64,000 nucleotides of DNA from Eutreptiella sp. 'Long Island Sound 2002' (lineage: Eukaryota; Euglenozoa; Euglenophyceae; Eutreptiales; Eutreptiaceae), in assembly GCA_964036045.1 (NCBI GenBank), contig OZ038397.1:22007232-22071231 (forward strand), given 5' to 3'. This document shows, one piece after another, positions 56,011 to 64,000 of the stretch. The notes under the pieces are model-generated. The model searched no databases and was not told the origin of the DNA. It saw nothing but the letters and a program-made list of their open reading frames with translations. Every line of letters begins with the position of its first letter. Position 1 is the first letter of the stretch. Position numbers and translations under genes: made by a program.

Positions 56011-56815
56011 AGATGCCCTTTTTTTGGCCAAAACCCCCCTTTTTGCGGGCTCCACGCAATTGTACTATGGCTTGTGACCCCTCTACGCACATATTTTCTT
56101 GTGCTCTTTGCCATGAAAGTAGCTTTCACCACATTTTTATTTTAACCGAAAAAAAACGGTTTTGTACCCGAAAGTAACAATTGCATAGGTAGATGACATC
56201 ATGACTATGAAAAAAAGTGACGATGGGGCCTAAAGGACCAAATTTTGGTGTTCCTATTCCCATTTTTGATGTCCGTCGTCGTGCATGTGAGGCCCAAAAA
56301 GTATTTCGTGACCTTCATGTAAAAGCCTGGTGCAAAAATGGGTATCCTCCAGGGGCTTCACAATTTGATGTGCCACCGGTGGTTGCCCTCTAGCACCCGA
56401 GGAAGAGGGATACAATGACCACTAGGCCGTCTCAAGGTCGCCGGCGTTGCAAGGCATCTTGAATGTTCGAAAAGATAGGATGAGCGCACGCGTACTGCCC
56501 TACAAAAGGCGGCCAAACAAAAGGGGCAAGCGACAGATCCAATGGAAGCTAACAAGGTGCGTGTTCATCGTGCCAAGTGGCAAAAGGCCAAGGCTCCCTG
56601 CGTCCAACCACTTCGATTGACAATGAGGCAGGCAACAAGCCATTGCCAATGCTACTATCTAGTGCAAGAGACAATTGTGATATGTCTTTCCTTCAATGGG
56701 TTAATGCATTGCACACTTGGAGGGACGGAGGGAGGGAGGCCGGGCGGGCTGGAGGGAGTGGGGGAGTGAGTGTATGGGTTATGCCATCTGTAGACGTGTA
56801 CGAAAATTTTCTTAA

Positions 56816-56863
56816 GCGGTCGCAGGCAGTCGCAGGCGGTCGCAGGCAGTCGCAGGCGGTGGG
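56816..56863. repeat. 10-bp GC-rich tandem repeat
   Basis: About five units alternating GCGGTCGCAG and GCAGTCGCAG, the same motif as 55978-56010. The surrounding 56020-57320 has no recognised gene. Confidence 0.75.
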
Positions 56864-57324
56864 CCCCCCCATAGCTTCCCGCCGGCGGCGTGAACCCACC
56901 AAGCCTCATCGGCAACGAGCAACCATTGCCAACGCAATTGCAACTGGGATGCCTCCGACATTACACAAACTAGGCCACCAGTAGAAAAAGTAGAGAACAC
57001 AAGGGCAAAGGGGCACGGAGTAAAAGAAATGATCCACCAAATCATAAGCAAGAAAAAGGATCAGAAGACAGAGCACACACAAAACAACACAGTGATCCAC
57101 CAATTTGTGTTGCAAAAAGGGATCCAAAAATGTAACTTCCAAATGTAAGTATCACACAGCAACATATTGGACCAACAATGTGTCTCAAATAAAAAAGAAC
57201 CCAAAATGGAAATTCACTTGTTCCAACAATTTAACTTCCAAAAAATGATCCACAAGTCCACAGGACCATTGGCACAAAGTTGAAAGTGCAATAAGCAAAA
57301 TGGTCCAAAATGGTTCAAGAATGA

Positions 57325-57440
57325 TCCAAAAGTGATCCACGGATCACCACCCTTGAACCCCCCCCCCCTTCCCTGCTGCCTAGTGTTTGGATCAAAAATG
57401 ATCCGGATCACCCACCCGATAAACCCCCCCCCCGCCTGCC
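57325..57440. repeat. GATC-rich dispersed repeat, copy 2
   Basis: GTGATCCACGGATCACC, a C run, then GGATCACCCACCCGATAAAC and a second C run, parallel to 55676-55800. Confidence 0.65.
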
Positions 57441-57497
57441 GCACTACAAATGGGCTGCACATGCAGTCAGTTGCACAGGCGTGTTGCCAACAAATTT

Positions 57498-57989
57498 TCA
57501 TGGTTCGTTGCAGTTGCCTGTTGCAGCCACCTTGCTGTAAATGCTGATGTTCTTCCCCTTTTGCATCCCAAGGGCCGCCAGTCCTGCACCGAAGTTGTCA
57601 ACCTTCTTCTTCACTTCTTGATACGTGAGCCACTCGAAATCGGACAATGTGAAATGTTCAAACTTGCGCTCTCCAAACACCTCGACCTCTGTAATCCTGC
57701 GCTTGCCCAAGCATGGGTTGTTGGGATACTGCTCGCAAGACTTCGCAAATATCTTGTCGAGAGTGTCACAGTCCGGACACTGGGGTAAGTCGGTGGTTAC
57801 ATGATCGGCATACAGCACATTCCGCCAAACGGGCTGCTGGCCAACTTTTACACCCATTTCGAACTCATCTTGTGTTGCTCTTGGTTTTGATCCCCAAAGA
57901 CCAAGGAAGCCTGCCTTCCCCAAGCCAGCAGTGGCGATTTCCTGTACTTCGGTGTTCCACTTCTCATCAGCGACAGCCTTGGCAGACAT
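57498..57989 (-). pseudogene. Long-chain acyl-CoA synthetase, amino-terminal fragment
   Basis: From the ATG at 57989 (MSAKAVADEKWNTEVQE) the frame reads about 150 residues of an acyl-CoA synthetase amino terminus: QPVWRNVLYADHVTTDLPQC, CDTLDKIFAKSCEQYPNNPC, LGKRRITEVEVFGERKFEHF and GAGLAALGMQKGKNISIY. It then departs into unrelated sequence and a stop at 57498. A TTTTCACAG acceptor precedes the start by about 45 bp. The stretch 57541-57686 is nearly identical to 63012-63157 of the complete catalytic body, at a constant offset of 5471 bp. The AMP-binding catalytic parts are missing downstream, so this is a 5' fragment of a duplicate gene, or the first exon of one whose remainder was displaced. 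Confidence 0.75.
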
Positions 57990-59079
57990 TTCTGATCTAT
58001 TGGGGCAGGACCCTAGCACGTCGGCTACTTGACTGTGAAAAGCAAACGCGCCACAGAACAGCACACACAGGAAACTGTGCGATCGCTCCCACATCACCGG
58101 CCCTGAGCACCCTCACAACCAGTTGGGGTAGGTACAGCGATGCGTGCAGCAACGGCGCCAGAGCCCCCTCCCCGTTCTCCATGCTATCGGGCTGTGACAT
58201 GACACGTCTACTCTATTCTGGGCGGCCAGCTGCAAAGGAATGGGAGGCAGGGTGTCTGATTGGCGGTGGCGGTGGGGCTGGGGTAGTGGGGATGGAAGGA
58301 GACAATCATGCCTAGCCTCCACCATCTTTGAGCTGCCATTCTTGAACTTTGAGTGTCAACAGATGCAGCATCGCATGCAGTTACTGGTTTTGGTTATTTG
58401 TCTTTGAATGCTTTCACCGTATTTTGAAATATGTTGTTGTAAGGGGGCGTGTTTATCGATTCCGATGGGGGGCGGGCAGTGGTATCCACCAAGGGAGGAG
58501 AGTATATTAATGAGCAATCCATTGGTTTGAATGTAACAGGCCCCCCACTCCAGACTACAAGCACCGCCAGTGAGGTCCCCACTTCACCGGTACAGCACAA
58601 GGCTCATGGTTAGGCACATGTTCGTGCTACGGTAACTTGGCCATGCCCCTGCTTGCAGCCCATGAGATGATCTGGCATCCTGCTGCATCCTATTCTGTGC
58701 AAATCCTTTGGACCATTGTGTAATGGGTTAGCCTTGAACACCCTGAGCTGCTAAAAAGGGGGTTGGAGGGGAATGGCATCCAGGGGCTAGCAGGCCGGCT
58801 TTTTGCAGGGTAGGGGCCCAACAAGATTGTCATGATCTAGTCGGTCTGCAAAAGAACGTTCATGTTGGATCTGCATGCTCACTGTATCTCTGCCGGATCA
58901 GGGCTGAGTCAGATGCCAACTTGTGATACCCACGCCACAACAATATTTTACTAACCTACTATGTGTAATAAGCAAATGCAATTTTATTATTGTGTGTAAT
59001 ATTGAGCAACCGCAATAATACTTGAATGATATTACGAAATGATGAGTAAACACATGAGTAAACACAACAATTAGGGCAA
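57990..59079. other. Intergenic region, no gene seen
   Basis: No frame with a recognisable domain. It probably contains the 5' non-coding part and an intron of the synthetase fragment (CTTTTCACAG near 58035, minus strand). Confidence 0.35.
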
Positions 59080-59290
59080 CAAGGGTGTATAACGCTCCTG
59101 CAAGGGTCTGCAAGGGTTTGCAACATTTAGCAAGGGGTGGCAAGGGGTAGCACGGGTCAGTGACAGTCAAGGGTCTGCAAGAGTATACAAAGGTCACCAG
59201 GGGTTGGCAAGCGCTAGCAAGGGTCTACAAGGGCCTGCAAGGCTGTACAAGGGTCTGCAAAGGTCCGCGATAAGCAGCAAAGATGAGCAA
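59080..59290. repeat. Degenerate 10-12 bp repeat
   Basis: The word CAAGGGTCTG and variants (CAAGGGTTTG, CAAGGGGTGG, CAAGGGCCTG) recur about 14 times in irregular tandem. Confidence 0.7.
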
Positions 59291-59736
59291 GCAGCAAGGT
59301 CTGGCATTTACTACCTTTACTCGGGGTTACAATAGGACCTCTTCCATATGGTTCTCAAGGTGGGCTTGTGTTTGGTGCCCAAACTCTTACATCTTTGGCC
59401 ATGATGCTCCGCGAATAACTTGTCCACCAAATGGACCATAGTAGTCACTCACCGACCAGTCCATTTGGTTCCATCCTACACACTTGGGAGTGGGGAGGGC
59501 GATGGGGAGAGCAAAAGCATTGCGGCCCGCAGCTGCTCGCACCTGTGCATGAGCGTGGTTCCATGCTTGGCGTAGGACCGAATCTGTCCACACTGCAGCT
59601 ATGTTCTATGAATACGCTCCCATTGCGTCCTTCCCTCCCTCTCAGCACAAGCCTATGTACAGTTTGTGCACCCCTACTGCAACCTGCATCCCACGTGTGT
59701 GATGGTGTGCCAATTGCCAAGTGTTTTTCATCGCAA

Positions 59737-60600
59737 TCAGTTCTCACCTGTGGCGGTTCTTTGACTCCATTGTCCACGCATTGGTTCATGCAGGTCACGC
59801 ATATGTGCACTAGTCAGGCCCTGGGTCAGGTAGTTTGAGTAGTCCTCACCACGGGCGCTTGCGTCAATCTCTAACTGACGGCGTAGTGTCGTCATTGCTT
59901 GACTGTACCACTGGTACTGCCAGTTGCCACTGGATACCCCTCCCCCTGACAATTTTCTGCTTGCGCCCTTACTGTCGCCCTTCTGTGGACTGTTGGCAGC
60001 ATTGTGCTTTGATACACTACTGACATCTGTGCCCCTGCTTTCACCAGCCTATCGGCTTCATAATTGTGGGCCACTAAGTTGTGCCCATACACATGGATCA
60101 CATTGAAAGCGCCAGTGCGCATGCCCACACAGCCCAATGAAGCGTTGTACTCCTGGAAGGGAGAAACGTTTTAGTTTCAAGATTAGAAAAATCAGAATTA
60201 AAGTAGACGATGTTTACCCAGTCCTCGCAAACAGGACCGGAGCACAGTGCTGGAACCACAGCTGGGGGGAGCTATGAAGGTGGGCATCACGAGCACATCC
60301 ACATGGCGATGTGGAAGAGCCCGGAAAGCCCAGATTGGCCAGGCTTTTTGGTTGGTTCTTTGCAGTGTAGATGCACCCTGCTGCCTGCTGTTCGACTACT
60401 GGAAGCATTTGTTTCCGGCTCCAAGCACAGGAAAGCAGGTCAAAACAAGCTCGCAACACAGGCCCCTGTTGGGGTTGACAAAAATCATTAGCAACCGAAG
60501 GCAAGGACTCACCTTAGAAGCCAGGTCGCAATAACCCTTGAAGCCATTGTCTGAGGTGAATGAGTTGTAATCGAATGCCAGGCAGGTTAATCTGAAGCAC
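59737..60600 (-). CDS. Exons with an RNase H-like signature, partial
   Basis: One exon ends at a canonical donor (GCTTCTAAG/GTGAGT, boundary at 60513) after FTSDNGFKGYCDLASK. The next begins at 60152 after a polypyrimidine tract and CTTCCAG, in the same phase, with EYNASLGCVGMRTG and then IHVYGHNLVAHNYEADRLVK. The spacing H-x3-H-x6-N-x2-A-D-x-L resembles the carboxyl-terminal part of RNase H (His, then Asn-x-x-Ala-Asp). A further coding-looking stretch (LEIDASARGEDYSNYLTQGL) lies at 59745-59880. The upstream part with the first catalytic acids was not identified. It may be a cellular gene or the RNase H end of an old retroelement that gained introns. Confidence 0.4.
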
Positions 60601-61396
60601 TTCGCTGTATGTCAGTTGCGTTTTGACTTTCTTCCTTGTGTCCTACTAACCTCAATCCTCAAGGCACGTGGGCAGAAATGGAGTGAGTCCAAAATAAATA
60701 AGCCAATGTCGACCCGAGTGCGGTCCTCATCAAACTACAACCCCATGTGGGGCACAGGTTGTTCGCTTCCTGAATCTGATAAAGTAGTGTGTGTCTGTTC
60801 CTGTGCCTCGTCGCTAGTGAGTATAGGCCATCAGACCTGAATGCGTGCGTACCAGGTACAGCGTGCGTAGGCACACATACCTACAGAGTGGTGCTCACCA
60901 TCCTCTGCCTTACCACAAACTACACAAACTGCATGCGGCCGAGGCATGTCCCCATTCCAAAGGAGGGGACAGGCTGATTCGCTCACCTACTGTACATCCA
61001 GAGCAGAGGGGACCCCCACTGGAAAGTATTCCGCAAAAAGCACCTGAAACGGGAGGCAGTCCCGCCTTCCACTCTTTCCGGAGTTGACACATGAAACATC
61101 GTGTGCGACCCTTTGGTTATTGCGATGTGCGCCGCAGGTACAAAGCAGTCGTAAAGTACATCAAGGCACCGGGCGGGGCTCCCGCATTCTATATCAGTCG
61201 TTTGCGCCACATGACTCCTTGAATCGTAGCCCCTTTGCAAAAGAGAAAGTCAAACGCTGGGGGCATGTGGACACACGTAATATCGAATGTGTTGTATTGC
61301 AGCACATCACTGCCGCACCGAAGCCAAATAGAATCAGACTACGGTCTCTCTCACTCTCCCCACTCTTTACCGGCTTAACACAGGTCCGCTCATACG
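60601..61396. other. Possible additional exons, minus strand; nothing firm
   Basis: Minus-strand stretches near 60660-60850 and 60985-61090 look mildly coding. The second ends near a GTGAGC donor-like word. They could belong to the RNase H-like gene, but the frame could not be tied together. Confidence 0.25.
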
Positions 61397-63157
61397 TCAT
61401 GTGTAAATCTGCTGAATCTCAGACTTGTACTTCTTCACAATATCGTTGCGCTTCACTTTCATGGCAGCCGTGGTGATGCCATTCTCCGGCGTCCAAGGCT
61501 CATCACAGACATGGACCTTCGTCGGGATCTCGAACTTTGCCAGCTTCTTCTGTTTCCCGATTGCAGCAAATGCCGCCACGACTTCTTCGGGCGCTGGAGG
61601 GTCTTTCTTCGGCGCGACCGTGACAAGTGCTATGCAATAGGCCTTCGAAGGGTCCTGGTACACAACAACATTGTCCACCAACGGGCAGTCCTTCAGTACG
61701 GGCTCGATCTTCCCGTAGCTCACGTACTCACCGCCGGCGGCTTTGACAAGGTCCTTCTTGCGATCGATGATCTTGAGCACACCATCCGCACAGACCTCCC
61801 CAATGTCCCCCGTGTGAAACCATCGTTTGCCGTTCTCGTCGGTCCTGAAGTCCTCGGCCGTCTTCTCGGGCATCATATAATATTCCTTTGCAATGTGCGC
61901 CCCGCCCAACAAGATCTCGCCGCGCGGGTGTGGCTTATCATCTGGCGAGTACCCAGCCTCCTCCCATGGCACAAGCTTCACCTTGCAAGACGACAGGGGC
62001 GGGCCAACGCGTCCGTAGGAACTGTCGTTCGGCCATACGATGGTGGCTGCCCCGCACGTCTCTGTGAGACCGTAGCCCTGCCCGACGGGGCAGCAGAACG
62101 CGATGTTCATGAAGTTCTGGGTCTCCTCCGACAGCGGGCCCCCTCCAGAGAGCATCATCCGCAGGCGGCCCCCGAGTAGTTTGGTACGAAGTCCGTCGAA
62201 GATGAGCCAGTCGTAGAAGGTGCTTCTCCAGCTGTTCCCCTGCTTGAGCCCGTACCCTCGGTCAAAGATCTTTTTCGCGGCCGACACGCCTTCTCGGATG
62301 CGGTCCATGATGGCCGGGACTGCGGCCATGACTGTGGGGGCCAGTGTGGGGGCGTCCCCCTTCGTTGTCTTCTGGTTGATGCCGGGGGACTTGTCAGTGA
62401 GGGTCTTCGGACTGCCGTAGCCGATGCATGCCCCCACCGAAAGGATGGCGTTCTCTGCGGAGAGGGCGAGGATATGCGCCAGCGGCAGGTACCCGATGAA
62501 GACGTCGCTGGTATTGAGATTGGGAAGGGCGCGGAGCATGCCGCCAAGCGCAGCAACGATGTTGGCATGGGTCAATACGACCCCTTTGGGGTTGCCGGTG
62601 GATCCGGAGGTGTACATGATCACAGCGTTGTCCTCTTTGTTCGGACCCTCATACTTCTGGGACACTGTGTCCGACCCCATTTCGGCAACCTTGTCCCAGG
62701 ACATTGCCTTGACACCCTCCGTCTTGTTGGTGATCAATGCGGCAATCTCGTCATCCGACTTGTGCCCCCCTTGCCCCGCTGGTCGTGGGTCACTGGTGAA
62801 GATAACGTACTTCAAATTGTCAAGTTTGTCCACAACCTGAGCAATGGTGTGCACAAGTGCTGCATCTGTCACCACATGGGTGACCTCGGTCTGCGCCAAA
62901 CCATACTCCAGCGCCTCTGCTCCAAGACTGGCGTACACCGTGGCAACGGGGAAACCACGAGCGAAGCAGGCCTGCGAAGTCATCTGCCAGTAATCAGACG
63001 TATCTGCGTAGATGCTGATGTTCTTCCCCTTTTGCATCCCAAGGGCCGCCAGTCCTGCACCGAAGTTGTCAACCTTCTTCTTCACTTCTTGATACGTGAG
63101 CCACTCGAAACCGGACAATGTGAAATGTTCAAACTTGCGCTCTCCAAACACCTCGAC
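61397..63157 (-). CDS. Long-chain acyl-CoA synthetase, catalytic body (5' exon missing)
   Basis: This large terminal exon of 586 codons begins at 63157 with GTC after the acceptor ATACAACAG; there is no ATG at its start, so an upstream exon is required. It holds the motifs of AMP-forming acyl-CoA synthetases: YTSGSTGNPKGV (about residues 183-194), GYLPLAHI (222-229), the adenine-binding GYGLTETCG (361-369), HTGDIGE (448-454) and the linker motif DRKKDLVKAAGGEYVSYG (465-482), with the carboxyl-terminal catalytic-lysine region NGITTAAMKVKR. The enzyme joins long-chain fatty acids to CoA with ATP, for lipid synthesis or oxidation. Its amino-terminal 130 residues are not adjacent; a matching amino-terminal fragment lies downstream at 57498-57989. 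Confidence 0.93.
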   Translation of the reverse strand, partial: VEVFGERKFEHFTLSGFEWLTYQEVKKKVDNFGAGLAALGMQKGKNISIYADTSDYWQMTSQACFARGFPVATVYASLGAEALEYGLAQTEVTHVVTDAALVHTIAQVVDKLDNLKYVIFTSDPRPAGQGGHKSDDEIAALITNKTEGVKAMSWDKVAEMGSDTVSQKYEGPNKEDNAVIMYTSGSTGNPKGVVLTHANIVAALGGMLRALPNLNTSDVFIGYLPLAHILALSAENAILSVGACIGYGSPKTLTDKSPGINQKTTKGDAPTLAPTVMAAVPAIMDRIREGVSAAKKIFDRGYGLKQGNSWRSTFYDWLIFDGLRTKLLGGRLRMMLSGGGPLSEETQNFMNIAFCCPVGQGYGLTETCGAATIVWPNDSSYGRVGPPLSSCKVKLVPWEEAGYSPDDKPHPRGEILLGGAHIAKEYYMMPEKTAEDFRTDENGKRWFHTGDIGEVCADGVLKIIDRKKDLVKAAGGEYVSYGKIEPVLKDCPLVDNVVVYQDPSKAYCIALVTVAPKKDPPAPEEVVAAFAAIGKQKKLAKFEIPTKVHVCDEPWTPENGITTAAMKVKRNDIVKKYKSEIQQIYT

Positions 63158-63333
63158 CTGTTGTATTCCTGTGTCAGGGTCGTGATGTGTTCCTGTTGTC
63201 GCCACATATAGTGTGCTTGCCGTGAGTGGTGGGTGAGCAGCTTGTTGGTTTCAGTGCACAATGTCTCGTATCGTTTGTAGGTAAGCAGTGACGTCTTCGC
63301 ATCTGCGTACCACATCACTGTGACGTGTTTCGC

Positions 63334-64000
63334 CTATTCATAGCACTGTCGTCGTAGCAGGCACATGTTTGTAAGTGTGCTGTGCAGTCGTTGTGCCGCC
63401 ATTTGTGCTTCGATGAGTTTAGTTACCAGTTGGTGGTCTTCTGTTTTGGCGGTTAGTGTATTGGTGTGTAGTGTGTTCAGTTTGCATAGGTGCCTTCTTG
63501 TTTCCTCTGTAGTGTATGCGCTGTGATATGCATCGTAGGCGCGCTGCGCGTTCTCTTGTTCCAACCTGTCCGAGGTCGTTTGGTACTGTTCCCAGTGCCT
63601 TGAGTCAATGTCGAGGCGTCGGCACTTCGGTGCGTGTGCTTCTTGGGTCGTGTTGGATTCCTGTGTTCGCAGAAGCCATGCCACCGCCTCGTCGTCATTT
63701 GCAGCGTTTGCATCTTGGATCCACAGGTCGGGGTCCACGGGTTCCGCTGTTGCGGGTTCAGTCCTACGTTTTCGTTCCACGCCGCTCCGCAGTGGCGCTC
63801 CGACGTGGTTGCGCAGGTTTTGTGTTGTTTCCCGTGGTGGCAGTGTCTGTGCAACAAACTTAGTCAACCATAGGGGTGATGGTGGCTGATGTGGGGTGGG
63901 GTCGGCGAGTTTCTGCGTGAGGTTTGGACAGCTTGAATCATGCGGAACTGAAAGAGGCCTACCTCCGCCCGTAGTTTGTGTCGTTCCGTGGTGGGTATGG
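63334..64000 (-). CDS. Unknown protein, carboxyl-terminal part, open to the window edge
   Basis: The frame reads without a stop from the right edge to a TAG at 63334-63336, at least 220 codons. It lacks an ATG in its first half, so the start lies outside the window or in another exon. The visible protein has a Pro/Thr-rich first 60 residues, then charged helical sequence (DPDLWIQDANAANDDEAVAW, LEQENAQRAYDAYHSAY, TKLIEAQMAAQRLHSTL) like a coiled coil. I do not recognise a family. It sits just upstream of the synthetase body on the same strand, where that gene's missing first exon would be expected. Confidence 0.4.
   Translation of the reverse strand, partial: HTHHGTTQTTGGGRPLSVPHDSSCPNLTQKLADPTPHQPPSPLWLTKFVAQTLPPRETTQNLRNHVGAPLRSGVERKRRTEPATAEPVDPDLWIQDANAANDDEAVAWLLRTQESNTTQEAHAPKCRRLDIDSRHWEQYQTTSDRLEQENAQRAYDAYHSAYTTEETRRHLCKLNTLHTNTLTAKTEDHQLVTKLIEAQMAAQRLHSTLTNMCLLRRQCYE

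Overview
This window is nuclear DNA of a microbial eukaryote, most likely an alga. The signs are isolated genes far apart, canonical GT-AG splice sites, a thioredoxin with a hydrophobic presequence of the kind used for organelle import, a plant/protist-type long-chain acyl-CoA synthetase, retrotransposon and DNA-transposon relics, and huge minisatellites. Nothing looks bacterial: there are no operons or Shine-Dalgarno starts. The species cannot be named from the sequence. Runs of 10 to 18 G or C are extremely common outside exons.

Layout. 84-6463: 25-bp minisatellite that runs into, and truncates, a reverse transcriptase. 6463-10502 (minus): decayed tyrosine-recombinase retrotransposon in the order gag, recombinase, RT. 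11116-23551: two tandem copies of a 6.1-6.3 kb unit, each carrying one thioredoxin-like gene and several short GC-rich elements with inverted ends. 23895-27440: 68-bp minisatellite inside an older degenerate repeat field (23560-28160). 28160-29749: no recognised gene. 30120-31100 (minus): conserved eukaryotic protein of unknown function. 33007-41010: candidate 8.0-kb Mutator-like element with inverted ends and a 9-bp flanking direct repeat, holding a Ulp1/adenain-type cysteine protease gene and an 85-bp minisatellite of about 59 copies. 41011-46104: G/C-run-rich DNA with no convincing gene. 46105-48155 (minus): two-exon proline-rich protein. 50849-51400: 193-bp tandem repeat. 51718-54849 (minus): long coiled-coil protein. 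57498-57989 and 61397-63157 (minus): amino-terminal fragment and catalytic body of a long-chain acyl-CoA synthetase, sharing one exon. 59737-60600 (minus): exons with an RNase H-like signature. 63334-64000 (minus): reading frame open to the right edge.

The genes do not form a pathway. The window mainly shows genome dynamics: mobile elements, gene capture by a transposon-like unit, recent segmental duplication, and minisatellites with higher-order structure. The strongest candidate for something undescribed is the 8.0-kb protease-bearing element. Second is a family of short elements whose inverted GGGGG-type ends contain variable numbers of an 11-bp GC-rich tandem unit.
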